Source of the DNA: Candidatus Ozemibacter sp.
GTDB lineage: Bacteria; Muiribacteriota; Ozemobacteria; Ozemobacterales; Ozemobacteraceae
Length of the DNA: 32,609 nt
Reading direction: 5' to 3'
Assembly: GCA_030446435.1 (NCBI GenBank)
Contig: JASURT010000011.1
Coordinates: 1-32,609, forward strand
Position numbers and translations under genes: made by a program. How positions within the stretch are numbered: position 1 is the stretch's first letter; each line of letters starts with the position of its first letter. Positions 1 to 10,500 of this stretch are shown piece after piece. The notes below the pieces were generated by a model that saw only the letters and a program-made list of their open reading frames with translations, ran no database searches and was not told the origin of the DNA.

Positions 1-52
1 TTGGTTTAAAATTCTACTGTTGAGGATATTTTTTATTTAACAGGAGGATTTT

Positions 53-388
53 ATGAACCAGTTACCTGGTAAACTAATGCTGACCAACATCGATCGAGTT
101 CCCGGTAAAGAAATAGTCGAACATTATGGCCTGGTGGCAGGTTCGACAATTCGCGCAAAACATGTCGGCAAAGACATTATGGCAAGCATAAAGAATCTGT
201 TTGGCGGCGAATTGACCGGTTATACCGAATTGTTGAATGAATCGCGTCGTGAAGCCACGGAAAGAATGATTGCCCAGGCTAAAAAGAAGGGCGCGAACGC
301 CGTCATAAATGTAAGATTTTCGACATCATCAATCGCCCAGGGTGCAGCAGAAATTTATGTCTATGGAACAGCCGTAAAGGTGGAATAG
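53..388 (+). CDS. YbjQ/UPF0145 family (heavy-metal-binding-like domain) protein
   Basis: 111 aa; Shine-Dalgarno AGGAGGA just upstream of ATG; pattern 'GLVAGSTIRAKHVGKDIMASIKNLFGGELTGYTELLNESRREATERMIAQAKKKGANAVINVRF' is typical of YbjQ/UPF0145. Confidence 0.9.
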   Translation: MNQLPGKLMLTNIDRVPGKEIVEHYGLVAGSTIRAKHVGKDIMASIKNLFGGELTGYTELLNESRREATERMIAQAKKKGANAVINVRFSTSSIAQGAAEIYVYGTAVKVE

Positions 389-389
389 C

Positions 390-884
390 ATGGAAGATCT
401 TATCGGGATTATTATTACCATTGTTGTTGTTTTGCTCTTTACCTTCGTGCCTCTTGGTATCTATTACCTTATCGGGAAGCATTTCGAAAAAACGCATCTT
501 GAAGATATAAGAAAACGCGAGGCGAAATTTCTGCAGATGTCACTTGTACCTTCTTATGTTGTCGATTCAGACCGACAGATCGAAGCTATGGGTCTGGTCA
601 CCGGAGGGGTCGTCATCGGCTCTGATCCGTTTAAAAGATACATTGCCAATCTGGTCAACCTGATTGGCGGTCGGGTTTCGGTTTTTGAAACCCTGCTCGA
701 TCGTGCCCGCCGTGAGGCCATTTTGCGCATGAAAGAACGCGCAGCTGCTTTAAGGGCTGATGAAATCGTTAATTTTCGCATGGAAACCATGAGTCTTTGT
801 TCTGGAAACGATGCCAAGCCAATGGGTATCGTTGAGGTAATGGCCTACGGTACAGCAGTTCGTTACGCAAAAGAGCAGAAATGA
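390..884 (+). CDS. YbjQ-like domain protein with an N-terminal transmembrane helix
   Basis: N-terminal hydrophobic helix (GIIITIVVVLLFTFVPLGIYYLI), then YbjQ-like 'GLVTGGVVIGSDPFKRYIANLVNLIGGRVSVFETLLDRARREAILRMKERAAALRADEIVNFRME'. Begins 1 nt after the preceding gene. Confidence 0.8.
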   Translation: MEDLIGIIITIVVVLLFTFVPLGIYYLIGKHFEKTHLEDIRKREAKFLQMSLVPSYVVDSDRQIEAMGLVTGGVVIGSDPFKRYIANLVNLIGGRVSVFETLLDRARREAILRMKERAAALRADEIVNFRMETMSLCSGNDAKPMGIVEVMAYGTAVRYAKEQK

Positions 885-1720
885 TGAAGTATGTTCCCAA
901 AGTGATTGACGAAGAAGACAATTATTCAAAAGAATCGCACTGGTGGGGGGGCATCAGGGTTTTTCTCAGAGTGATTCTTGTCGTTCTTGCCGTTTACATG
1001 TTTTTGGGAATTATCGTCGATTTCGCGGTGCCCTATATTCCCCTTTCCTGGGAAAACGCTCTTTCAGCACCGATAATGTCTGAAGTAAATCAGATGGGTA
1101 CAGTTTCGCGGCGTTATGAAATCGCCAAAATTCAGAATCTGCTCGATTCCCTGGCAAAGTTAATGCCAAAAGAGCAGCAAAGGTCATTTAAGGTTGTCGT
1201 CGTCGATAAAAAAGAAACCAATGCCCTTGCGCTTCCGGGTGGAAATATCGTTCTGTTTTCCGAGCTGCTGAATGAAGTGCAGTCAGAGAATGAGCTGGCA
1301 ATGATTCTTGCTCATGAACTGGGTCATTTTGCTCACCGTGATCATTTACGAGGCCTTGGGCGAAGCTTTCTTTTTTATATGTTTTCGGCTCTGCTGCTTG
1401 GAGGCGACAATGCTACCGCCAGAACGTTCATGAATTCATCTGGTATTTTGACCAACACCTATTCGCGATCGCAAGAAGCCGGTGCTGACAGATTCGCTCT
1501 CGATCTCATAATCAAAAAATACGGGCATGCGGGCGGAACTTTGGATTTTTTCAGAAGGCTTGCCGGCAAAGAAACTTTGCCGGAGTTAACTCATTACCTG
1601 TCTACTCACCCGGCATCAAAGAAAAGAGTTGCAGCTTTGCAAGAGATCATTGACGAAAAAGAGCTTGCAGTCGGCGAACCTTTGCCGGTTTTCTGGCTGA
1701 AAGGCGAAAAATCGCCTTGA
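881..1720 (+). CDS. M48 family metallopeptidase, membrane-anchored/exported
   Basis: HExxH zinc motif 'AHELGHFAHRDH' and downstream third-ligand motif 'SRSQEAGADRFAL'; N-terminal TM; 4-nt overlap with the upstream gene. Confidence 0.92.
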   Translation: MMKYVPKVIDEEDNYSKESHWWGGIRVFLRVILVVLAVYMFLGIIVDFAVPYIPLSWENALSAPIMSEVNQMGTVSRRYEIAKIQNLLDSLAKLMPKEQQRSFKVVVVDKKETNALALPGGNIVLFSELLNEVQSENELAMILAHELGHFAHRDHLRGLGRSFLFYMFSALLLGGDNATARTFMNSSGILTNTYSRSQEAGADRFALDLIIKKYGHAGGTLDFFRRLAGKETLPELTHYLSTHPASKKRVAALQEIIDEKELAVGEPLPVFWLKGEKSP

Positions 1721-1732
1721 GTTTTATTTGTT
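1701..1732 (+). terminator. Putative intrinsic terminator embedded in the 3' end of the M48 CDS
   Basis: AAGGCGA-AAAA-TCGCCTT hairpin (1701-1718) followed by the T-rich run GAGTTTTATTTG; the stop codon is inside the structure. Confidence 0.5.
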
Positions 1733-2497
1733 TCTTGCAGCTTCGATCAGAGCTTTGAAAAGCCGGTTACGATGTTCTATATCGGCTTTTTTCATGCTTT
1801 CAGGGTGCCACTGAACAAAAAGACCAAATTTCCCGTCGCTTCTTTCAAGTGCTTCAATGACTCCATCTCTGGTTCGGGCCACGACGACGAGATTTTTGCC
1901 GGGTTTATCCACAGCCTGATGGTGCCGGGAAATTACCCGCGTGCTGTTTGTGCCAAGAACTTTTTCGAGCAAACTACCTTTGGCAATTCCTACTTCATGA
2001 AGATTGGTGTACATTTCGCCGTTTCTATGACAGACTGTTTCGCCGATCATGCTGGGTATGTCCTGATACATTGTTCCGCCCTGACAGACATTGGTGAACT
2101 GCATTCCAAGACAAATGCCAAGAAGCGGCTTACCTGAATTCCAGATCGCTGGTAAGAATTTTTTTTCAAAACTGTATCGTTGCGGGTCCATGGGCTTGGT
2201 TGTAGCATGCTGAGACTGACCGTAACATTCTGGCGGTATGTCTCTGCCGCCGGTTAATACTGCGCCGTCGATTTTCGCGATAAATTGGTTGATGATGTCT
2301 GGATCTTCTGTGGGGGGAAGTATCAATGGGATTGCCCCGTTCTCGATTACGGCTTCAACGTATTCGTAGTTCACCTGAATCTTCTCGTTGCTAAAGGCGG
2401 CAGTAATGCCTATTGTTGGACGGTTGTCGGCAATAAGGATACCTGAAAAAAGTGCCAGATACAAAACCAAAGCCAGTCTTAAATAAGAACGAATCAT
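1724..2497 (-). CDS. Gamma-glutamyl-gamma-aminobutyrate hydrolase-like class I glutamine amidotransferase (peptidase C26) with N-terminal signal peptide
   Basis: Start chosen at the ATG ending at 2497 (MIRSYLRLALVLYLALFSGILIADNRPTIGITAAF) because AAAGGAG lies just upstream; the longer 469-aa ORF is a read-back into the opposite gene. Motifs 'LLGICLGMQ' (Cys nucleophile) and 'VQWHPES' (His/Glu). Confidence 0.85.
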   Translation of the reverse strand: MIRSYLRLALVLYLALFSGILIADNRPTIGITAAFSNEKIQVNYEYVEAVIENGAIPLILPPTEDPDIINQFIAKIDGAVLTGGRDIPPECYGQSQHATTKPMDPQRYSFEKKFLPAIWNSGKPLLGICLGMQFTNVCQGGTMYQDIPSMIGETVCHRNGEMYTNLHEVGIAKGSLLEKVLGTNSTRVISRHHQAVDKPGKNLVVVARTRDGVIEALERSDGKFGLFVQWHPESMKKADIEHRNRLFKALIEAARNK

Positions 2498-2617
2498 GTT
2501 AACTCCTTTGTAGAAGATTGTGATATAATTGACTGAGAAAATCGATCGCAGAAAAATAGAAATTTTAGTCAGAATACCATAAATAGATAAATATTGAGCA
2601 AAAGGGAAGATTCCATC

Positions 2618-4216
2618 ATGCCGAATGATGAAAGTCCTCTTGTCCTGATTGTAGACGATACGCCGCATAATCTTCAGGTTGCCGGCGAAATCCTGAGTCG
2701 CGAAAATTTCAGAATCGCTCTGGCGCAAAGCGGCCCCGATGCAATAAGGTTTCTTGAAAAAAGGAAACCCGATATCATCCTGCTCGACATAATGATGCCC
2801 GAGATCGATGGTTTTCGTGTTTGCCAGTATTTGAAAGAGAATCTTGAAACCAGATTTATACCGGTGATTTTTCTTACCGCCCGCGCACAGATAGAAGACA
2901 TAATCAAAGGTTTCGAGATAGGTGGGGCAGACTATCTTACCAAGCCGTTCAACGATCGTGAGCTGGTCGCCAGAGTCAAGGCCCAGCTTGAACTGGTTCG
3001 CCTGCAGGAAATGCTTCGTGATAAAAACAGAAGACTTTTGGAAGAAATAAGGCTGAGAAAACAGCGCGAACAAGATCTTGTCGATTACGAAAAAGGGCGT
3101 TATGTCGGAGTATTGGCCGGAGGCATCGCTCATGAATTCAACAATCTTCTTCAGGTTATTCTTGGCTACGGAGAGCTGATCGACGAAACATTAGCACCAG
3201 GCTCTGAAGAAAAGCTTTTACAGACTGAAGTTCTCGATGCCGGCAGACGAGCAGCGAAAATGGTCGAACAGCTGCTGTTGTTCGCAGATCGCCGCCCAAA
3301 AAGAAATGTCGAGAAGCTCGATCTGGTCAAGTTTGTCGAAGATAGAATCTCTCTTTTTAAAGGGATTTTTTCAGAAAAGATCAATATAAATTTCGATTTG
3401 CCTGATAAAGCATTACCGGTAGTTGCAGACAGGGCCGAGCTTGCTCAGGTCATGATCAATCTTTTGCTTAATGCCAGCGAGGTTTTGAGTGACGAAGGCA
3501 AAATCGACGTGAAAATCTACGAATTTGTTATCGATGATGAATGCGCCAAAAAGTTCAATATCGAAAAAGGCAAATCTTTTGTCGCGATAGATGTTGAAGA
3601 TAATGGAAGAGGCTTGACCAGCACTCAGCTGGAACGAATTAATGAGCCCATCGTGTCTATAAACAATGAAGAGGGCATCGAGCTTGGTCTGGGCGTTGTT
3701 AAGGCGGTGGTCAAACAGCTTGGTGGCCAGGTTGAAATAACCAGCCAACCTGAAGAGGGCACCGTATGTCGATTGCTTATTCCCAATGCCGGAGAAGCCA
3801 TGGTGAAGAGCAGATTTTTCAAACCCTCTGCAGATTCAAAAATTACCTCAGGTAACGGTGAAACGATTTTGCTGGCCGAAGACGAAGAACAGGTGCTGTT
3901 TCTTGAAAAGAAAATTCTTGAAAAGCATGGCTATCGAGTACTCGAAGCCCGAAATGGTGAAGAGGCAATTGAAATTTTCGCCAAATATCAGAATGAAATA
4001 AAGCTGGTTCTTCTCGATATCGGCATGCCTGTAAAAAACGGTATTGAAGCGGGCAAGGTGATAGAGTCCATGGGTGGCGATGCCCGTGTCGTATATTGCA
4101 CGGCCTATACAGATAAACACTTCGAAGAAGTCGCTGAGAAAGAGCTTATTTTGCAAAAGCCTTTTGAAAAAAATGAGATCGTAAGTTTGATTAACGAGAC
4201 CATTCACGCGGCTTGA
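2618..4216 (+). CDS. Hybrid signal-transduction protein, REC-histidine kinase-REC
   Basis: N-terminal REC 'VLIVDDTPHN...ILLDIMMPEIDG...LTKPF'; H-box 'GGIAHEFNNLLQVILGY'; N-box 'VMINLLLNASEVL', 'VEDNGRGLT'; C-terminal REC 'ILLAEDEEQ...VLLDIGMP...LQKPF'. ATG at 2618 has AGGGAAG upstream; ORF-track start 2594 is a TTG. Confidence 0.9.
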   Translation: MPNDESPLVLIVDDTPHNLQVAGEILSRENFRIALAQSGPDAIRFLEKRKPDIILLDIMMPEIDGFRVCQYLKENLETRFIPVIFLTARAQIEDIIKGFEIGGADYLTKPFNDRELVARVKAQLELVRLQEMLRDKNRRLLEEIRLRKQREQDLVDYEKGRYVGVLAGGIAHEFNNLLQVILGYGELIDETLAPGSEEKLLQTEVLDAGRRAAKMVEQLLLFADRRPKRNVEKLDLVKFVEDRISLFKGIFSEKININFDLPDKALPVVADRAELAQVMINLLLNASEVLSDEGKIDVKIYEFVIDDECAKKFNIEKGKSFVAIDVEDNGRGLTSTQLERINEPIVSINNEEGIELGLGVVKAVVKQLGGQVEITSQPEEGTVCRLLIPNAGEAMVKSRFFKPSADSKITSGNGETILLAEDEEQVLFLEKKILEKHGYRVLEARNGEEAIEIFAKYQNEIKLVLLDIGMPVKNGIEAGKVIESMGGDARVVYCTAYTDKHFEEVAEKELILQKPFEKNEIVSLINETIHAA

Positions 4217-4246
4217 TACTTTTTATCTGAACTCTGAATAAAAAAA

Positions 4247-4274
4247 GAAGCTATCTTTATCGGTAGCTTCTTTT
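4247..4274. terminator. Intrinsic terminator between convergent genes
   Basis: AAAAAA-GAAGCTA-TCTTTATCGG-TAGCTTC-TTTT: 7-bp stem with an A-tract and a T-tract, so potentially bidirectional. Confidence 0.75.
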
Positions 4275-4306
4275 ACTAAGAGAGATAGAGAGTTATTATG
4301 AGGTTA

Positions 4307-4558
4307 TTATTTGAGGAAGGTTCTTTCGGGCATTTCTACGGTGGTTTCAACCGTTTTTCGGGTAAAGTCTTTTAATTCATTACCAAAGCACATTGAAAAA
4401 CCGGCATTTCGTGTACCTTCGTAAGGAGCATAAAGAGATGCAAAATATTGCATTGCGCTTGCCGGGCTAAGCTTGTCTTTAGAAAAAGCCAATCCTGAAC
4501 AAAGAACGATTACCAACACTGTGATCAGACCAAGCATGTATTTCTTTGACATCTTCAT
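4307..4558 (-). CDS. Small secreted protein of unknown function (83 aa)
   Basis: Signal peptide 'MKMSKKYMLGLITVLVIVLCSGLAFS'; start at the ATG ending at 4558 with GGAG upstream; no family recognised. Confidence 0.6.
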   Translation of the reverse strand: MKMSKKYMLGLITVLVIVLCSGLAFSKDKLSPASAMQYFASLYAPYEGTRNAGFSMCFGNELKDFTRKTVETTVEMPERTFLK

Positions 4559-4780
4559 GATAATGCTCCATTTATGAATCTGTTGCTGAAATATAAAGCA
4601 CAAACCATGCCAACCTGTACCCTGTGCTTGAGATAGAAAGAAAAATGCCTCGATAATACCGGTTTTAGAGTTGTCGGCGAAATTTCTACCCGTGAAACCA
4701 AATTCATTCAAGAGTAAAATTAAGGTGCGAAAAATCACAGCCGCTGAAAATTTTTCACCCAATTGCTGAAAAATTGGCAC

Positions 4781-5692
4781 TTATTGTTCGCAACTCTGAA
4801 AAATCCCATTCTTTTGCATGTAAGCTATAAGCTGTGATCTTAGACTGCTTTCGCTTAGTCCCCCCCAGATCGGTGCAATCAGAAAACGAGGTGGAACTCT
4901 GTTTATAAGTCTTTCTATGGCTATTTTGTCTGAAAGATAAGTCAAAAAGTCGCCGAGAGCTATAAGATAGTCATCAGCCGAAAAGAGCTCAAATTTTTCC
5001 GGGGCTTCAATGAAATCCCGGGCAAATTTAGAGCCTTTTATGATTTGAAGATGATGAAGCTTGAGAAGAGAAAGACCTGAACCAGAAAGAAGCTGTGCAG
5101 CTGTTCTTCGATCTTGTTGAGTTTCTCCGGGTAAGCCGAAAATCAGATGACCGCAGGTTTCGATGCCGGCATTCGTAAGCCCCTTGATTGCTTCAAGTGC
5201 CGTCGAAAAGTCATGGCAGCGATTAATTGCCTGCAAAATATTGTCATTACATGACTCAATTCCGACTTCGACTCTGATAAAGGTCTTCTCGCGCAAGCGC
5301 TTCATTAATTCAATTTTCTCAGGGTTCAGACAATCAGGCCGGGTAGCGATTACCAGCCCTTCTATTCCCGGCATTTTCAAGGTCTTTTCGTAAAGGTTTT
5401 CCAGATATTCAAGCGAATCATGAGTTGCAGAATAACTTTGAAAGTAGGCATAAAATCCTGAACATTTGTATCTTGAAGAAAAAAAAGCCATGCCTTCTTG
5501 CAGTTGTTGCTCAACTGATTTGACTGCAGAGCAGTAAAAAGGCGAGAAGCTTTGATTGGCACAGTAAGCACATCCTGAAAAAGAAAGAGTGCCATCGCGG
5601 TTCGGACACGAAAATCCGGCATCGACAGGAATCTTCTGAAGTCTTTTTCCGTCTGCGGGCTTGTAAAAATTAACTGGACATGCTTGCATCAA
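4781..5692 (-). CDS. TIGR01212-family radical SAM protein (YhcC-like)
   Basis: 'FSCPNRDGTLSFSGCAYCANQSFSPF' CxxxxxxCxxC-type cluster typical of YhcC/Elp3-related proteins; 'GHLIFGLPGET'. Start overlaps the upstream gene's stop by 4 nt. Confidence 0.85.
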   Translation of the reverse strand: MMQACPVNFYKPADGKRLQKIPVDAGFSCPNRDGTLSFSGCAYCANQSFSPFYCSAVKSVEQQLQEGMAFFSSRYKCSGFYAYFQSYSATHDSLEYLENLYEKTLKMPGIEGLVIATRPDCLNPEKIELMKRLREKTFIRVEVGIESCNDNILQAINRCHDFSTALEAIKGLTNAGIETCGHLIFGLPGETQQDRRTAAQLLSGSGLSLLKLHHLQIIKGSKFARDFIEAPEKFELFSADDYLIALGDFLTYLSDKIAIERLINRVPPRFLIAPIWGGLSESSLRSQLIAYMQKNGIFQSCEQ

Positions 5693-7428
5693 AATTTGTT
5701 CTGCAGATGGTCACAGATCTGCTGCATCGATGAAAGTATGCTGCCCATACTTCTTAATGAATCAAGGAAGGCTATACCCTGAATAGGGTTGTGTTCACCT
5801 GATTTTATTCTGTCGAGTTGATTGGTTCTGGCCGCCTGATCAACAAGGGTTTGCCCGTAGATATTTTGTCTTATTTCTTCGGCTTCGCGTTCATTAACCG
5901 AAAGTTTGCCTGTCAGATGCTGAAATACTTCTGCGGTTTTGCTGAGACAAAGATGAAGCTCTTCGCGGGCCTCATCAGAAAGCTTCATATTTTCTTCGGC
6001 CTGGTCGAGAAAAATTGAGACAAGCTTTTCAAGTTGTGATGAAACTATCTCCATGTCTTTGTTCAGGTAGAGAAGTCTGGTGACCTGCCGGGTCAACTCT
6101 TCTGAAAGATCTTTCTGGGCAAGAGATACCAGAAACTTGTTCAATTCACGATTGATCTGATCTCTTTGTTTATGAAGGGTTTCTATTGCCGAAGAAGTTG
6201 CCGCGACCTCGTCAAGGTCAGCATCCTGATTTTGCAGAAGTTCACATATTTTCGTGAATTTTTTATTCACGATCGCGATGGTGCTGATAAGTTGCTGCTC
6301 AGCCTGGGCGATGGCGATAGGAGGGGTTGCCAGAAGTCGCTTATCGAGGTTGGTAACCGCAACCTGTTCGTCTTCAGTTCTCGGAATGATCAGCATGGCG
6401 ATGCGTTCAAGAAGTCCTGACAGGGGCAAAAATATCAATCCGTTGGCTATGTTGAAAAAGGTGTGGGCATTCGCCACCTGACGCATCTGATCGTTAGCGG
6501 TGGTCATTATGAAGTTGGTGTACATATCAAGGGCGGGCAAAATAAGCAGGGTGCCGAATGTGTTGAACAGACTGTGAACCAGTGCCGCTCTTCGGGCATT
6601 TCTCGATGTTCCGATAGAAGCGAGCATGGCTGTGATACAGGTGCCGATGTTGTCACCCAGAATAATGGGAATGGCGGCTTTAAGTGCAAGAAAAGCATCA
6701 TCACCAAAAGCACCGGTGCCAATGAGGCTCATGGTTAAACCAACAGTCGCCGAGCTGCTTTGAACAATCAGAGTTACCAGAAGGCCGGCAATTACGCCCA
6801 GTATTCGATTCTGAGAAAGAATTACAAAAACCGTTTTGAACGCTTCATGTTCACGGTAGGCTTTTAAAGTGTCGCCCATGAATTTCATGCCGAGAAACAG
6901 TAATGCAAAACCAAGCAGAGCTTCGCCCCAGGACCGGTTTTTTCGTGATTTGCTGAACATTATCATGCCGCTGCCGATTGCCAGGGCTGGCCATGCCAGA
7001 TCGGTCAGCTTGAATGCTATTAGCTGGGCAGTGACAGTGGTGCCGATATTTGCGCCGAGAATAATGCCGATTGCCTGTTTTAAACTCATAATGCCGGCAT
7101 TAACAAAGCCAACGGTCATTACAGTCGTAGCCGAGCTGCTTTGAATCAGTGCTGTTACTCCAAGACCTGTTATCATGCCGGCGAGGGGACTTCGCGTAAG
7201 GGTTGAAACTATTGTTTTAAGTCGGTTACCTGCTATTCTCTGTAAGCTCGAACTCATAAGGTTCATGCCGAATACAAACATGCCAAGCCCACCGGCAAAA
7301 ACAGAAAAAGTGTCTCTTGCCTTTTTGCCGTGATAAAAATGCAGATAGAAGAAAACGACAACAAACAGAGCTATTGCTGTCCACTTAATGATCAGTTTCA
7401 GGTTTCTCTTGGCGCTTTTGCTAAACAT
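5689..7428 (-). CDS. Na/Pi-cotransporter family protein (NptA/YjbB-like) with PhoU-like C-terminal domain
   Basis: Duplicated 'GLGVTALIQSSSATTVMTVGFVNAG' / 'GLLVTLIVQSSSATVGLTMSLIGTG' QSSS signatures and 'ILGANIGTTVTA'/'ILGDNIGTCITA'; helical C-terminus. Confidence 0.92.
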   Translation of the reverse strand: MFSKSAKRNLKLIIKWTAIALFVVVFFYLHFYHGKKARDTFSVFAGGLGMFVFGMNLMSSSLQRIAGNRLKTIVSTLTRSPLAGMITGLGVTALIQSSSATTVMTVGFVNAGIMSLKQAIGIILGANIGTTVTAQLIAFKLTDLAWPALAIGSGMIMFSKSRKNRSWGEALLGFALLFLGMKFMGDTLKAYREHEAFKTVFVILSQNRILGVIAGLLVTLIVQSSSATVGLTMSLIGTGAFGDDAFLALKAAIPIILGDNIGTCITAMLASIGTSRNARRAALVHSLFNTFGTLLILPALDMYTNFIMTTANDQMRQVANAHTFFNIANGLIFLPLSGLLERIAMLIIPRTEDEQVAVTNLDKRLLATPPIAIAQAEQQLISTIAIVNKKFTKICELLQNQDADLDEVAATSSAIETLHKQRDQINRELNKFLVSLAQKDLSEELTRQVTRLLYLNKDMEIVSSQLEKLVSIFLDQAEENMKLSDEAREELHLCLSKTAEVFQHLTGKLSVNEREAEEIRQNIYGQTLVDQAARTNQLDRIKSGEHNPIQGIAFLDSLRSMGSILSSMQQICDHLQNKF

Positions 7429-7504
7429 TTGTACAATTCCTGGGTTGGTTAGAGTTGTAATTTAAGTTCGCGCCAATCGTAGCAAAATTTATACCAGAAT
7501 CCTA

Positions 7505-10500
7505 CTACTTTTTCCTTATGTCAGCGCAGATCAGCTTCAGGTCAAAACCGATCTCTCTTATGTGAGACACAAGAATTGGTACCAGCTCTAACCCCTGTTT
7601 TATCTTGTTGTTTTTGGCAAGGTTTTCGATCTCCAGAGCCAGTTGAAAAGCTTTGTTTGCTGCAAGCATTCCTGCCAGACCTTTGATCGAATGAGCTGTT
7701 TCTCTTAATTTTTCAGCTTCTTCAATTTTTATACATTCAGAAAGCTGGTCGATCAAAACCTCTGATCTTCTTGAAAAAATGTCATTTATTTGCAGAATGT
7801 TTTCCGGCTTTTGCAAAATTCTGAACTGAAGCTCATGCAGATTGATCTGTTTCAGATTCAATTCTTTGGAATCGTTTGTTGGTGCTGATTTTACTTCCAG
7901 TTGCTCTGGGGCGTTCTGCTCTGGTTGTTTAAGGGCAACGCATTTTTCGGGAAGAATTTTCTGCAGTGCCTGCAATAAATCCTGGGGGAAGTAGGGCTTT
8001 GATAGATATTCATTCGCTCCTGCTTCTACGGCTTCGTTACGTTCTTCTTCGGTTGAAAAAGCGCTTAGGGCGAGAATCGGCAGTGAAGAATATCCATTTT
8101 CAGAATTACGAATTCTTTTAATGGTTTCAAGACCATCAAGTTCAGGCATTTGAATATCGAGCAGGGCGGCATCGAATTGCTCTTTTTCAAGTAGTTTCAA
8201 GGCTTCAAGACCATTTAGGGCCGAACTGGTTTCGCCACCATATTCCTGTAAAATCGAAGTGGCAAGAAACAGGTTCGTTTCATTGTCATCGGCAACCAGA
8301 AATCTTAACGGCCGGTTGTCGCTCACGAGTTCTATTTTGTTCGTTTCTGATTTTTTGTCATCTTGTGCAACTTCAGTTGACTCGCCTGCTTTTACTGGTA
8401 TTTCCAGGAGAAAGGTAGTGCCTTTTCCTCTTTGGCTTTCAAATCTAATTGTGCCATCGAGCAATTCTATAAGCTGTTTGGTTATTGCCAGGCCGAGCCC
8501 GGTTCCTCTTAGTTCTTCAGGGTTTTGCGGTGCAGAATGAACGAATTCTCTGAAAAGATTTGTTTTAACATCTTCAGATATACCTTCTCCGGTGTCCTCA
8601 ATGATAAATTTCAGGGTTAAATCCTTATCATTGGCTGAAGAAAGAATGGCCTCAAGTTTTATCTCGCCTGATGATGTAAACTTCAGAGCATTGCCGGTGA
8701 GATTCGATAAAATTTGTCTGATTCTGTTTCCGTCTGAAACTACGATTTCCGGGATACGGTCATCGATAATCATTTTAACCGTAACATTCTTTTGTTCTGC
8801 TCTGATGCTGGTAATTTGTTTGAGCTGCCAAAGCATATCCTTCAGATTGAAGGGCCGCTTATCGATGCGCAATTTTCCGGCTTCTATCTGTGACAGGTCA
8901 AGGGTATCGTTAAGCAAATCAAGCAATGTTCTTGCGGTGGCAGCAGAAAGGTCGAGCAGCTTTCGCTGCTCCTGGTCACTACAGTCTTTTCTAATCATTT
9001 CGTTAAGGCCGATTATTGTTGTAAGTGGAGTTCTGATCTCATGACTGTTAAAGGCTAAAAATCGGCTTTTTATTCGATTGGCCTCTTCAGCCTCGACCTT
9101 GGCCTGATGCAATTTTTCTTCGTATTTGATTCTGGAAGAAATATTTCTTATGAAAAGCAAAATTGCGTTTTCGCCATTGAAAATTGTAGTTGCACCGTTT
9201 ACCTCGGCCATGAAACTGCTTTGGTCCGTTCTAATAAACTCTCTTTCGTGAAGAAACGATTTGCCGGAAAAGTCGTGGGAAGTTTTCTTGAAAGCCGTTT
9301 TTTTATTACCCAGAAGTTCGTTAAAGGATCGGCCTACAGGATCATGAGTAAATCCAAACAGATTTTTGAACCCGGCATTTGCTGAAAGAATTTCCAGATT
9401 TCTCGGTGATATGATCAGAATACCCTCAGGAGCATTGTAAAATACCGCTTCAAACTGTTTCTGGGCAAGCTGTAATTCTAAAAGCAGTTCGGACTTTTTA
9501 ACATTACCGATAAAGAAACCGAGAAGAACCAGCGAGAAGATGGAAAACACGTTGAATGCTATGAGCTTTACCGTTTTGATGTCTTCCAGGCTCTGCATAA
9601 GCAATACCTGCCAGTCGCCAATGCCTAAATCGAAAAACGAAACGAAGAAATCTGCCCGGCTGATAAATACTTCATTCTCTGACTCGGAATGGTTTTTGCC
9701 GGTTTCGATGCGGGTCTGACTGTCTGATTTTTTATCGGTCAGGTGAAGTTTTTTACCGACCTGTTCTAAATCGCTTGAGAGAAAAACTTTTCTTTCTTTG
9801 TCCAATAGCATCGACGGATGATACAACCCGAAATACTGGTTAAGATCGTTTAAATTACGTTTTACAGCGCATACCCCTGAAATAAGACCGGTTCTATGGC
9901 TGTAAACAGGGTAAGCAGAATAATATCCCAGCTCGTTGGTGAACTTTCCATAGTCTATCAGCCTGCCATTCTGGCCCAGTATTGCCTGTTGAAAATAGCT
10001 GCGAAAATGCAGATATCTGCCGAGAAAAAGTTCTTTTTTATCTGAGGCGGCAACAACCAGGCCTTCTTTATTCATGAGATAGCAAATTCCATCGGGAAAA
10101 TTCTGTGAGAAACGATTGAGGAATTGGTCCAGATCGGCTTTGTTTTCAGCAGTTTGCTCGTCAAGAAAATTGGCCAGAACCGGTGTGCCGGAAATAAGGC
10201 TGGAGGAAGTGTTTGCAAACAGAATTCTCTGGTTAATAAGTTTTTCGAGACCTTCTCGCGACTTTTCAAGCCGGGTCTCGATACGTCTGTTTTCTCTAAG
10301 AACCATTGCTTTCGACAAAACTGCGCCGGCAATGTTAATCGAGGCCAAAAGCAATAAAAAGGTTATGGGCGAAAATATTTCCCAGGCTTCAGCTTTTTTG
10401 TTCGAACGTTCGATTAGATTGGCTTTGGTTTTCATTATCAGCATTAGAATGCAGAAAAAAACCAGAGAGACCAGTTGAAAAATTTGCGCCGGACCGATAA

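Noticed and set aside
2498-3133. N-terminal extension of the 469-aa minus-strand ORF
   Set aside because: Lies opposite the REC-kinase gene; a signal peptide with SD begins at 2497.
4559-4780. N-terminal extension of the 157-aa minus-strand ORF
   Set aside because: A normal signal peptide with GGAG-preceded ATG occurs at 4558; the extension looks non-coding.
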